Positions 9,383 through 16,864 of a stretch of DNA of 23,525 nucleotides are shown here, one piece after another. Location of the stretch: IMG/VR virus record IMGVR_UViG_3300006119_000067, positions 1 through 23,525 of that record; one strand, written 5' to 3'. Numbering within the stretch: the stretch's first letter is position 1; each line of letters opens with the position of its first letter. Under the pieces are notes generated by a model. The model was not told where the DNA came from. It worked only from the letters and a program-made list of their open reading frames with translations, and made no database searches. The position numbers and the translations under genes were made by a program. This DNA is from a virus.

Positions 9383-10144
9383 TTATTTATAGTATATTTT
9401 ATGGGTCTGAAGGAAATTATAGTATTTGCTGCGTTTAGATCTAGGTTTATAATTAGCGTAGTTAGATCCATTTAAAGCTTCGTGTATAACTGAATAATGG
9501 ATATTGCCTAATTTTTTAGACATTTGAAGAGCAGATCCCGCTTCTATTTTGTCTCCTGTTTCTATATTCTCACATATAACTATTCCTTTACTCGCTCTTG
9601 ATTCTTCTCCTATTTTTCCTATCTTACATTGTATAGCTTTCTCAGATATAAGTTTTTTAGAGGCGTCTGATCTTTTTGTCCCTACACTTCTATTACTATT
9701 AATCCAACCTAAACTTAAATAGTCTTCTAGCTCTAGAAGATCTACTAACTTAAATTCTCCATTAATTGGATTAATAATTTGTTTTCTACCTTTGTGAGAA
9801 ATACCAATATTTTTTCTGTGCGACTCTGATTTAGTCCTTTTCCACAAGGGCATAAGAATTTCTCTAGCTTCTTTGTACTCTTGTTCTGTTAAAGTCTTTG
9901 AACCATCATATGACATTCTATGGAAAGCCCAATATACTTTATAAGCGTATAATGAGTGATCTTTAAAGCACTCCACTAGTATTTTGTGAACTCTGTAATG
10001 TTCATCCGCTGTGAGCAATACTGTTGAACTCTTTTTGCCGAATGACTTGGGTACTATATGATGAGCTTCGTAATATGTGTCATCATCTTTTGATCTATCT
10101 TCTTTGATAGCTTGTCTAATAATTTTGAAATAACTTGTAAGCAT
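9383..10144 (-). CDS. HNH homing endonuclease, free-standing
   Basis: A 253-residue selfish endonuclease that cuts a specific site and promotes spread of its own gene. The HNH core is at residues 26-56: EAHHIVPKSFGKK, then TADEHYRVHKIL, with His28, His29, His49 and His53 as likely catalytic or metal-binding residues. A NUMOD3-like DNA-binding motif lies at ~103-121 (SESHRKNIGISHKGRK). A NUMOD1-like or IENR1-like region is at ~186-240 (IETGDKIEAGSALQMSKKLG, then SVIHEALNGSN), giving a standard nuclease plus DNA-recognition layout. It lies between intact tail tube and baseplate genes and interrupts neither, so it is an intergenic homing gene, not an intron. It is the one gene here with a strong Shine-Dalgarno sequence (GGAGG, 7 nt before the ATG), and that sequence is buried in a hairpin. 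Both features suggest foreign origin and tight translational control. Confidence 0.93.
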   Translation of the reverse strand: MLTSYFKIIRQAIKEDRSKDDDTYYEAHHIVPKSFGKKSSTVLLTADEHYRVHKILVECFKDHSLYAYKVYWAFHRMSYDGSKTLTEQEYKEAREILMPLWKRTKSESHRKNIGISHKGRKQIINPINGEFKLVDLLELEDYLSLGWINSNRSVGTKRSDASKKLISEKAIQCKIGKIGEESRASKGIVICENIETGDKIEAGSALQMSKKLGNIHYSVIHEALNGSNYANYKPRSKRSKYYNFLQTHKIYYK

Positions 10145-10147
10145 AAA

Positions 10148-10180
10148 AAAACCTCCTTTATAATAAATATAGGAGGTTTT
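10148..10180 (-). terminator. Hairpin with T-tract: terminator and RBS-sequestering switch before the endonuclease gene
   Basis: A perfect 10-bp inverted repeat (10148-10157 with 10171-10180, aaaacctcct/aggaggtttt) has a 13-nt loop. Read on the minus strand it ends in an uninterrupted run of T (10151-10145), the form of a rho-independent terminator for the tail tube transcript. The 3' arm is also the AGGAGG ribosome binding site of the endonuclease, 7 nt from its ATG. Read-through mRNA would therefore hide that site. The loop holds an ATATTTAT element, so a transcript started there would lack the 5' arm. Confidence 0.8.
10163..10170 (-). promoter_or_regulatory. ATATTTAT element in hairpin loop (homing endonuclease)
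   Basis: The octamer fills most of the 13-nt loop of the hairpin at 10148-10180, 18 nt before the endonuclease ATG. A transcript starting some six bases downstream would begin at or next to AGGAGG and lack the 5' arm, leaving the ribosome binding site free. Confidence 0.62.
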
Positions 10181-10224
10181 ATGAAATTAAAAATTAAGTT
10201 CAGTGAATATTCTAGTAATTTAGC

Positions 10225-10710
10225 TCAATAATTCAACTCGCAAAAATCCATTCCGAGTGATAAAGTTATCATAGTAGGATCTGCGGTAGCCCAATCAAAT
10301 GTACCAAAGCCAGTTTCTTTAATGAAAGCCCCTTTAATAATCCACTCAGAAACTATATCTCCAACTGGACCTAAAATTGATAAGCTACAATCTTTTTTAT
10401 AGAAGTCAGAATAACCATCGCGTCCTGTTACAGATTCGTGATGTAATCTAACCCATTCCATTACAGCTTGTTGGCCTGATGGAGAAATTGGACTATATAA
10501 CTCCAAAGCAATGTCTTTCCATTCTGCTTTGCCTTTTAACTTACGGTAGACGTTAATGTGTTCAATTTTGATTTCACCCAATGTTACACCGGGAGCATCA
10601 GCTTTTTTGATCAAATATGAAGGTACACCGTCTAAATAGAATACGAAGCGATTTTGAACAATTGGTTCAAAGCTCGTAAACATGATTTCTGATGGATCTA
10701 AAATTGGCAT
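10225..10710 (-). CDS. gp19: Tail tube protein (T4 gp19-like)
   Basis: A 161-residue protein of the T4 gp19/tail tube family (PF06841). It polymerises into the inner tube through which DNA passes, surrounded by the sheath. Characteristic features are the N-terminal NRFVFYLDGVPSYLIKKAD (residues ~20-38), followed by GEIKIEHINVYRKLKGKAEW and the ending TMITLSLGMDFCELNY, a beta-sandwich architecture. The length is close to T4 gp19 (163 residues). It follows the sheath, separated by one gene of unknown function, the order expected in T4-like phages. An ATATTTAT element lies 15 nt upstream of the ATG. The leader has no Shine-Dalgarno sequence. Downstream lies the hairpin that probably ends the transcript before the homing endonuclease. 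Confidence 0.95.
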   Translation of the reverse strand: MPILDPSEIMFTSFEPIVQNRFVFYLDGVPSYLIKKADAPGVTLGEIKIEHINVYRKLKGKAEWKDIALELYSPISPSGQQAVMEWVRLHHESVTGRDGYSDFYKKDCSLSILGPVGDIVSEWIIKGAFIKETGFGTFDWATADPTMITLSLGMDFCELNY

Positions 10711-10725
10711 TTGTCGTTATTTTGT

Positions 10726-10733
10726 ATAAATAT
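10726..10733 (-). promoter_or_regulatory. ATATTTAT late-promoter-like element (tail tube)
   Basis: The coding strand reads CAAGATATTTATACAAA, 15 nt before the tail tube ATG at 10710. It lies just downstream of the relict repeat. Confidence 0.62.
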
Positions 10734-10740
10734 CTTGTTA

Positions 10741-10791
10741 TTAGTATTTCTTCTTCTCTTCAACCTTTTTTTTCTTACTTTCGTTTTGAAT
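10741..10791 (-). pseudogene. Relict 3' end of the lysine-rich gene (duplicated tail)
   Basis: Directly after the stop of the 312-residue gene, and in the same frame, the sequence encodes IQNESKKKKVEEKKKY and then TAA. This copies residues 215-230 of that gene (YQNEGKKKKVEEKKKY). Of 46 aligned bases only the substitution at 10779 and the end base differ. The remnant looks like the original C-terminus of a shorter protein, left behind when an 82-residue extension with its own stop was inserted. It has no start of its own and is unlikely to be translated. Confidence 0.85.
10745..10789. repeat. 45-bp direct repeat, copy 2 (outside the gene)
   Basis: This copy matches 11042-11086 with one mismatch (10779). 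The offset is exactly 297 bp, or 99 codons, so the two copies are in the same reading frame. Recombination between them would delete the extension and restore a 230-residue protein ending in KKKY. Confidence 0.9.
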
Positions 10792-11730
10792 TTATTTTTC
10801 AACTATATAATACTTTTCTAAATCTTTCCTTTTAACTTTTTCTTTTTCGCCATCCATATCGTATTGAAGTAGATAAGTAGTCTCAGGATTAAATGGATCT
10901 CCCATTATTTTAAGAACATTTAAAAATAAATTTCCGTCTTTTCTAATTACAGAATTACCTACAGGAACTTTTGTGCCTTTTTTCACCTCTATATACTCTC
11001 CACTTTCTAAAGCATCATGAGCTGCTAATTCTTTTAAATTATATTTCTTCTTCTCTTCAACCTTTTTTTTCTTACCTTCGTTTTGATATCCTTTAGATTG
11101 ATTAACTTGTCCAGTAACACTTTTGCCTACAGCATTGTATGCTTCGATGAAACCTTTCATGCCCTTAAGATTATTATCTTTCATGTATTTAAACATGTTT
11201 TTTACAATCATAGTAGAAAGTCCTAAAAAAGTGGCCAATGCACCAGCCGCAATTCCCCAATCTCCAGCAGCTAAACTTTCTTTAATTTTTTTCTTTTCAG
11301 CTAATCTATTTGTATCTTTTTCAGGTTTTCTATTTGGATATAAAGTTGCTGATCTAGAACCTCCTGTATTAGAACTATTTGGTTGAGGAAATGAGCTACC
11401 AAATTCATCAGATTCTTTAATTTTCCTTTTCTTTGATTCAGCTAAAGGACTATTAGAGGTCATTTTCATTTCGCTCTTTTTAACTGGTGCTTTTTCTGTA
11501 TAAGTATCTCCATGAACTTTGCTATTTTTCTTTTTAGCAGCTGGTTCAGTTTTTTTATGACCAGCTTTAGGATTTACTTTTTTAGCGGGTTTGTCATAAT
11601 CATCTTCTTTGGAATATTTTTTTCCTTTATGACCTCCGATTGGTTCTTTTGCTTCCATCAAAGCTTTTTTAAGAGCTGATTCGTATAAAGCTTTTGGTAC
11701 TTTGATTCTAACTAATGTACTATTTTTCAT
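10792..11730 (-). CDS. Lysine-rich structural-region protein of unknown function, with C-terminal extension
   Basis: A 312-residue protein I do not recognise. After a short N-terminal helix (LVRIKVPKALYESALKKALM, residues 6-25), residues ~30-155 are low-complexity, Lys/Ser/Pro-rich and probably disordered. They include two similar segments, LAESKKRKIKES (96-107) and LAEKKKIKES (143-152). Residues 158-177 are hydrophobic (WGIAAGALATFLGLSTMIVK) and could span a membrane. A helical part follows, then a basic run (219-229). Residues 231-312 form a distinct mixed domain with strands around YIEVKKGTKVPVGNSVIRK and TYLLQYDMDG. This last domain lies between two copies of a 45-bp repeat and looks like a later addition. 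The gene starts 12 bases after the sheath stop and precedes the tail tube, so it is expressed with the tail genes. It may be a minor virion or assembly protein; no function is assigned. Confidence 0.8.
   Translation of the reverse strand: MKNSTLVRIKVPKALYESALKKALMEAKEPIGGHKGKKYSKEDDYDKPAKKVNPKAGHKKTEPAAKKKNSKVHGDTYTEKAPVKKSEMKMTSNSPLAESKKRKIKESDEFGSSFPQPNSSNTGGSRSATLYPNRKPEKDTNRLAEKKKIKESLAAGDWGIAAGALATFLGLSTMIVKNMFKYMKDNNLKGMKGFIEAYNAVGKSVTGQVNQSKGYQNEGKKKKVEEKKKYNLKELAAHDALESGEYIEVKKGTKVPVGNSVIRKDGNLFLNVLKIMGDPFNPETTYLLQYDMDGEKEKVKRKDLEKYYIVEK
11042..11086. repeat. 45-bp direct repeat, copy 1 (inside the lysine-rich gene)
   Basis: The in-gene partner of 10745-10789. It encodes QNEGKKKKVEEKKKY, residues 216-230 of the 312-residue protein. 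Confidence 0.9.
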
Positions 11731-11742
11731 TTATTATTTTTA

Positions 11743-13500
11743 TTATTGTGCGAAAGTTGCACCGGTTGGTAATATGTTAAAGTCTAATTGAATAAATTCA
11801 GCCACTCTTGTAGGTTGTAAATAAATACTACCAACTAAAATGTTTCTATCTATTTGATCAGGTGTATTATTAGTACTATCCATAATTACTTGGAATGCAT
11901 AAAGACCTTGTCTTTGTTGTACAGATTCTAAATAAGGATTAACTTGATTTAAGAATTTATTCCAAGTAACTTGAGTATTTGGTTCGAACACTAAATTCTG
12001 ACCAATTTGTCTAATATATCTCTTAAGAGAAATCAATAGTCTTCTAACATTTACTCTATCTAAAGCAGAGGCTTTAGCTGCTAATGTTTTTTGACCATAG
12101 ATAACTGTACCTACTCCAGTAAAAGTAGCAATTGGATTAACTTTCGCAGCGTATAAGTTATTTCTATCTGTGATAGATAATCTTCTTTCAGGTTGTAATG
12201 CAGTAGATAATCCACCTCTATTTAAACCTGCTGGTGCCCACCATTCTGCAGCAATCTTATCATTGTATTCATATACTGCTGGAACTAATACTGATGGTGG
12301 AACAAAATTCATTCTTCCAGTTTCAGAAGATTTAATTTGAATCCATGGCCAATAAGTAGCTCCGTATGAATTATCAAAACTAGTAGCTGCGCTTGTTACA
12401 GTTCCTATATTCTGATTATATCCAACTAAATCTACTACAGAAATACTATCACCTCTTGTACTTGATAAGTTAAGTAAGTTAGTAATTTCAATAGGTGCAT
12501 TTTGATTAGTTAAACCTGGTGCATATATAATATTAAAGTCATATTGATCTTGGTTACCTAATAAACTAATTGCTGTATCATAATCAGGTCCATAAATTCC
12601 TTGGATATTTGTTACTGGATTAGAGTAAACAGCTGTTATAGTTGGATTATTTTCAAACATGTTTAACGGTGCTAATCCATAAGATCCCCAAAAAGGTCCA
12701 GTTGCACTACCAAATCCACCATTTAAAGAACCAGATCCTGAGTTAGGCAATGACGCTGTATATTGTGTTTGAGGTTGACCTAACTGGTTAAGGTAGTTAG
12801 GAGTAGTATTAACTGATGATACATATACGTATTTGGACTTATTAGCATAGCTACCAGTAGTTTGTAAATAATAAGCTCCAGTGCTTGCATCCTGAGTTAA
12901 TGTTTGATATTGATCTCCAATTACATATGATATATAATTAGTTTGGTTTGGATCTAAAGATAAGTTTGACCAGCTTTCTAATATATTTTTATTAGTTTCA
13001 TAATCATCTCCTCTTCTAATATTTAAAGTAAAATTACCTGATCCAGTATTATATCCAACAATTTCCCATCTAACATTAGCAGTTGAACCAGAAGGTAATG
13101 CACCATTAATAGTTGAACCAGTAGCATTATTCATTATTGTTCCAACTGAAAGTGTATTCAATTGAATAGCTGTTGTTCCATTTAATGCTGCAATGCTTGC
13201 TGTAGCTACCGTATAAGAACCTGAAGCTACTCTTGTTACTAATAAAGAAGTACCGCCTTGGTTAAAGTAGTTTAATGCTGCAACGCTAGTTAAATATTCT
13301 AAAGTAATACCTCCAGAAACGAAGGTAGAACCATACAATTGCTTGTATTGAGAATAAGTAGTTACTACAGTTGGAATATTCACCGGTCCCAATACGGTTG
13401 GTCCAATTAAAGCAGCGCCGGCCGCTATTGGACCTGCTGTTATTTGGGTTTGGTTGTTTTCATTTAAGAAAACTCCTGGGCTAATGAGTGTTTCGGCCAT
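11743..13500 (-). CDS. gp18: Tail sheath protein (T4 gp18-like)
   Basis: A 585-residue contractile sheath protein; it polymerises around the tail tube and contracts to drive the tube into the host. The N-terminus has the family's opening LISPGVFLNENNQTQI (residues 5-20), with GAALIGPTVLGPVNIPTVVT just after. The central part is variable and Ser/Thr/Asn-rich, probably the surface-exposed domain. The C-terminal third carries the conserved sheath core: residues RRLLISLKRYIRQIG, then FEPNTQVTWNKFLNQVNPYL, and finally RNILVGSIYLQPTRVAEFIQ. T4 gp18 is a little longer (659 residues). An ATATTTAT element lies 23 nt before the ATG, and no Shine-Dalgarno sequence is present. The next genes are a lysine-rich protein and the tail tube, matching T4-like order 18-19. 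Confidence 0.97.
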   Translation of the reverse strand: MAETLISPGVFLNENNQTQITAGPIAAGAALIGPTVLGPVNIPTVVTTYSQYKQLYGSTFVSGGITLEYLTSVAALNYFNQGGTSLLVTRVASGSYTVATASIAALNGTTAIQLNTLSVGTIMNNATGSTINGALPSGSTANVRWEIVGYNTGSGNFTLNIRRGDDYETNKNILESWSNLSLDPNQTNYISYVIGDQYQTLTQDASTGAYYLQTTGSYANKSKYVYVSSVNTTPNYLNQLGQPQTQYTASLPNSGSGSLNGGFGSATGPFWGSYGLAPLNMFENNPTITAVYSNPVTNIQGIYGPDYDTAISLLGNQDQYDFNIIYAPGLTNQNAPIEITNLLNLSSTRGDSISVVDLVGYNQNIGTVTSAATSFDNSYGATYWPWIQIKSSETGRMNFVPPSVLVPAVYEYNDKIAAEWWAPAGLNRGGLSTALQPERRLSITDRNNLYAAKVNPIATFTGVGTVIYGQKTLAAKASALDRVNVRRLLISLKRYIRQIGQNLVFEPNTQVTWNKFLNQVNPYLESVQQRQGLYAFQVIMDSTNNTPDQIDRNILVGSIYLQPTRVAEFIQLDFNILPTGATFAQ

Positions 13501-13523
13501 TTATGATATTTTTTTAGCTACTA

Positions 13524-13531
13524 ATAAATAT
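13524..13531 (-). promoter_or_regulatory. ATATTTAT late-promoter-like element (tail sheath)
   Basis: The coding strand reads GTCTATATTTATTAGTA, 23 nt before the sheath ATG at 13500, in an otherwise non-coding 55-base gap. Confidence 0.62.
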
Positions 13532-13555
13532 AGACCTATTGATCAAAACACCTTA

Positions 13556-13798
13556 TTAAAATTCTCCATTATTAATATTTATGGAAACGTTTCCATATTT
13601 GGATTGTAATTCCTGAAATAGATTCGATTCTCTAGAACGAATTTCTTTAATTTTATTTGTTAAATCCTCAATTTGAAATTCTAAAATTATTTTTTGATAG
13701 TTTAATTCTCCCAACGCTGATGCTATTTCTATAGCGTCCTGTTTTAAAAGATTTAATTTTGCAAATTCTTCGTCTGTAATTTTTTTTACTTCTGACAT
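13556..13798 (-). CDS. Small coiled-coil protein of unknown function
   Basis: An 80-residue, mostly helical protein. Residues ~8-70 carry heptad-like spacing of Leu and Ile (EEFAKLNLLKQDAIEIASAL, then IILEFQIEDLTNKIKEI), a likely coiled coil. It ends in a short Asn-rich tail, GNVSININNGEF. Its own ATATTTAT element lies 30 nt upstream of the ATG, in the gap after the glycosylation genes, and the sheath gene follows 55 bases on. Small coiled-coil proteins of this size are common near structural genes in environmental T4-like phages but have no established role. It is real by length, promoter and position; function unknown. Confidence 0.75.
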   Translation of the reverse strand: MSEVKKITDEEFAKLNLLKQDAIEIASALGELNYQKIILEFQIEDLTNKIKEIRSRESNLFQELQSKYGNVSININNGEF

Positions 13799-13828
13799 AG
13801 ACTAATTTTTATTTTTGTTTGTATGTAT

Positions 13829-13836
13829 ATAAATAT
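13829..13836 (-). promoter_or_regulatory. ATATTTAT late-promoter-like element (small coiled-coil gene)
   Basis: The coding strand reads ACAATATTTATATACA, 30 nt before the ATG at 13798. It separates the structural genes from the glycan block. Confidence 0.6.
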
Positions 13837-13855
13837 TGTAAAAAATTTAAAAATA

Positions 13856-16246
13856 CTAATTCTCTCTTCTATCTTCTGGGGAATAGTGGGCGATTCTATT
13901 GTGATTTATTGGACTTGCTAATAATACTGCGGGTTTAATGTTACCCTTTCTTGTTTCTTGAAATATATAACTCATCCAGGTTTGTTCATAAGGATGAGCC
14001 CACTCAACGTCTAAAAACATTTTTTGATTTCCTTTTTTACCAGTAATAGTTGGCCAATTTGCGTAATATATTTCCCCTGTTATATAACTAAGACCGTCTA
14101 TTACTTCTATTTTATTAAATTGAGTTCTTGGAGAATTTGGATCTAATCCAGTAACAGGTAATTTATCGTAATTTGGCCAACATTCTGATCTGACGCTTTG
14201 AGGAACATTATACCAAGACACTTGAATATTATTATCCATGTATACTTCAGTATAGGACAGTTTTAAAAAATCAATGTCCGATCCATGAAGAATTTTTAAA
14301 ACTTTATCATATAAATTTGGAATGTAAGTTTTAAATCCGTTTCTACAAAATCCATCGATAGGTTCATGAATTCCCATATCGTCTTCTAAGAATAAATAGT
14401 AGTCGCTATCCGATTCTTGAAAATGTTTTGCAGCTCTTAATCTTCCTCCGTTTATACCAGTATTTTCATTCGTAATAATATGTTTAAAATTATACTTATC
14501 ACAGAGTTCTTTATTTTTTATTCTAGCTTCTTCGTTAGTTGAATTATCTATTAAAATATTTCTAGTATTAGTTAACCAATTATTGTGTTTTAACCAAGTT
14601 TGAATTGTGTGCTCTACTTGATGAGGAAAATTAAAAGTTAACATATAAACAGATAATTTTAATTTATTTACATTTATATGTTTTTTAGGAGCATAGTGAT
14701 TTTCTTCTATAGGTTTTGATAATTGTATTTGATTATCATTTAAAGCTTGAACAAATTTTATTATTAATCCGTTTCCATCCAATTCATATCTTCTATATAA
14801 ATTTGGATTTAAATGAGCCATAATAGCAAATATACTTTCTTCAGTTCCCATTAATCCTTGAGATAGTGTAGTATCAAGTAATGTATAATATTCAGCATTA
14901 GCTTGATGTATAGCCTCTTTTGTTCCTCCAAATAATCCGCCTCTACAAACGTATTCAACTTTTTTATTAGCGTACTTATTTATTGCTTCGAATTTAAACC
15001 CATGAATTTCATCTACAGCTTCATAAGGATAAGATAAAAATAAAAACGGATCAATATGATCTGTTATTTTATTTAACACGTCGTGCTCCGTAAAATATTT
15101 TTCGTACACTGTATTAGTAATACCCGCGTCTAACCACATAAAGTAATTAGTATCAAATGGATTCCATATACTCACATCGTGTAACATAAACATTTTAGAC
15201 ATCACTATTGGATTATACCATTCTAAAGACGCTTGAGGACTATTTTTTAACCATCCAGATTCTCCAGTTGAATTGTACCATTCTGGATCATTTCTAATTT
15301 CTTGAGTTTTATTCCAAAATGGAGAATATAAATTTTTAACATCGTCTAATTCGTATACTTTTACAAACGTATTTATTGGAGATCTTTTTTTCCAAATAAG
15401 ATGTTCGTATTGTTTTTCTATAAAAATAAATAAATTTTGAGAGACATCTAAAATTTTATTTAGATGATCTATATAATGATCAAAAGATCTTCCTGTTCTA
15501 TTTATATTCCATAAGCCTGTAACAACCGTTAAATCAGATTTTGGTTTTTTTGTAACTATGGGTTCAATAGATTTATTATTTAAATAATTTTTTACTCTCT
15601 GTAGATCCCATAAAGCTAATACTTTTCTATTTCCATTTTCAAAATTATCTACTCGTACATCTTCTTCTAAGTAAATGTCTGCTTCTGGAAAATTAAACGG
15701 TTCATCCATTAAATTTACTGGATAAAATCTTCCGTACTCTACTCCCTCATTTTGCCTATCTACTTCTATTTTATTACATTTACCCCAACCATTTTCTGTT
15801 TTTTTAGCCCATGTAGTACTAAATAGATATTTACAATTTGATTTAAGTATATTATCAACTATTTTTTTACCATCTTCTATTGGAAAATGTCCTATAACAT
15901 CTCTAACGATTAAAAGATCTCCATCAGGAATAGCGTCATTTAACAAATCAAATTCTATAAATTTTATTCTTTTATTGGAATATTGTTCATTATTTGTATC
16001 TACGCATTCTTTTACTATATCTCCACCAATATAAGAATCAAAATTAAATACAATCTCTTTCATCCAATTAAAATCTCCGCATGGTATATCTACAACAGAT
16101 CTAATTTCTTTTTCTTTTATTACTTCTTTTAACTTTTCTCTAAGAAATTTAGTATCTTCTAAATTACTACCTTGACCTGATCTACTTTCTTTACTACCAA
16201 ACAAATGATTTTCATATATGGTTGTAAAAATTTGTTTATACGACAT
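13856..16246 (-). CDS. Three-domain fusion: methyltransferase + HtrL/YibB + GT2-like glycosyltransferase
   Basis: A 796-residue protein that joins three units. Residues ~1-215 are a class I SAM-dependent methyltransferase: VVDIPCGDFNWM (51-62) is the SAM-binding motif, with YIGGDI (72-77) and LLIVRDVIGHFP (111-122). Residues ~237-505 match the HtrL/YibB family (PF09612), starting DLTVVTGLWNINRTGR and including NYFMWLDAGI (367-376), a likely nucleotide-sugar site. Residues ~528-796 resemble a GT2-type glycosyltransferase: LSVYMLTFNFPHQVEHTIQ, then ILIDNS, and the metal-binding LEDD at 620-623. The fusion could add a sugar, extend it and methylate it on one polypeptide. It is the last gene of the nine-gene block and begins three bases after the preceding stop. 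No stop or frameshift interrupts it, so the fusion is not an assembly join visible here. Sugar and acceptor are unknown. Confidence 0.85.
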   Translation of the reverse strand: MSYKQIFTTIYENHLFGSKESRSGQGSNLEDTKFLREKLKEVIKEKEIRSVVDIPCGDFNWMKEIVFNFDSYIGGDIVKECVDTNNEQYSNKRIKFIEFDLLNDAIPDGDLLIVRDVIGHFPIEDGKKIVDNILKSNCKYLFSTTWAKKTENGWGKCNKIEVDRQNEGVEYGRFYPVNLMDEPFNFPEADIYLEEDVRVDNFENGNRKVLALWDLQRVKNYLNNKSIEPIVTKKPKSDLTVVTGLWNINRTGRSFDHYIDHLNKILDVSQNLFIFIEKQYEHLIWKKRSPINTFVKVYELDDVKNLYSPFWNKTQEIRNDPEWYNSTGESGWLKNSPQASLEWYNPIVMSKMFMLHDVSIWNPFDTNYFMWLDAGITNTVYEKYFTEHDVLNKITDHIDPFLFLSYPYEAVDEIHGFKFEAINKYANKKVEYVCRGGLFGGTKEAIHQANAEYYTLLDTTLSQGLMGTEESIFAIMAHLNPNLYRRYELDGNGLIIKFVQALNDNQIQLSKPIEENHYAPKKHINVNKLKLSVYMLTFNFPHQVEHTIQTWLKHNNWLTNTRNILIDNSTNEEARIKNKELCDKYNFKHIITNENTGINGGRLRAAKHFQESDSDYYLFLEDDMGIHEPIDGFCRNGFKTYIPNLYDKVLKILHGSDIDFLKLSYTEVYMDNNIQVSWYNVPQSVRSECWPNYDKLPVTGLDPNSPRTQFNKIEVIDGLSYITGEIYYANWPTITGKKGNQKMFLDVEWAHPYEQTWMSYIFQETRKGNIKPAVLLASPINHNRIAHYSPEDRREN

Positions 16247-16249
16247 ACT

Positions 16250-16864
16250 TTATTTTTTTATTTTACAAGTCCAAACTACTTGTTGAAAATCTTCTTGCAT
16301 AAAAGGTTCTAAATTATATTGATCTACTGTGTCTTTAATATCTGAATCTTGTATCTCATGCCAATTCCATACTTCATTTCTTATATACTGTTCAAAATAT
16401 TCAGGATTTGGAGAATAATCGTGTGCCATTATTATATCTCCTGATCTTAAGTATTTACTCAATATATTAAATTCATTCTTTTTACTTCCACCGTCGCATA
16501 AAATAATTGTACATCCATCTCTATGTATAAAATCTGTAAGTTCTACTTCCTCAACTACTTGATCGTACATATGATTAAAAATATTTTTTACTCTAAAATC
16601 TATCTTAGCTCCATTCTCTATAGCATTTTTTAACCAGTATCTGTCTGTTTCTAATACATCATAACTTCTAAGATCAGAATTAACTAACCCTACTTCATCT
16701 AATAAGTCTCGAAGTAATAATGTTAAACCTCCATAAGAAGTTCCAATTTCTAATACTTGACAGGGATTTACTGTTTCAAATAATTTTTTAAGTGGAATAG
16801 CTATATTTTCATGTTGTAATGTGGTAGTTCCTCTATAAGCGTACCATCCTGATATGTCTTTCAT
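16250..16864 (-). CDS. CmcI-like SAM-dependent methyltransferase
   Basis: A 204-residue class I methyltransferase. The SAM-binding loop is VLEIGTSYGGLT (37-48). A second signature is IILCDGGSKKNEFNILSKYL (120-139), followed by SGDIIMAHDY (141-150). The CDGG...HDY pattern is that of the CmcI/cephalosporin-hydroxylase-like family (PF04989) and related rhamnosyl O-methyltransferases, which methylate hydroxyls of sugars or small molecules. It overlaps the upstream PLOD-like gene by four bases (ATGA), so the two are probably translationally coupled. It most likely caps a sugar added by a neighbouring glycosyltransferase; the substrate is inferred from context only. Confidence 0.82.
   Translation of the reverse strand: MKDISGWYAYRGTTTLQHENIAIPLKKLFETVNPCQVLEIGTSYGGLTLLLRDLLDEVGLVNSDLRSYDVLETDRYWLKNAIENGAKIDFRVKNIFNHMYDQVVEEVELTDFIHRDGCTIILCDGGSKKNEFNILSKYLRSGDIIMAHDYSPNPEYFEQYIRNEVWNWHEIQDSDIKDTVDQYNLEPFMQEDFQQVVWTCKIKK

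Noticed and set aside
9200-9475. Plus-strand open frame across the baseplate/endonuclease boundary
   Set aside because: It overlaps two well-supported minus-strand genes and a promoter-like gap; hydrophobic content follows from AT-rich antisense sequence.
9383-10144. Group I intron hosting the HNH gene
   Set aside because: Neighbouring tube and baseplate genes are both complete and unrelated to each other, and no intron core is apparent; the gene is intergenic.
10741-10794. Stop-codon read-through adding the 16 residues after the lysine-rich gene
   Set aside because: The in-frame copy is explained better as a relict of duplication. No read-through context is seen, and the added residues would merely repeat a segment already in the protein.
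11123-11386. Plus-strand open frame opposite the lysine-rich gene
   Set aside because: It is the antisense image of Lys-rich codons (giving Phe and Leu), with no independent support.
13556-13798. Small coiled-coil protein as a spanin, holin or neck protein
   Set aside because: It has no membrane segment or lipobox, and nothing beyond the coiled coil to identify it; left as unknown.
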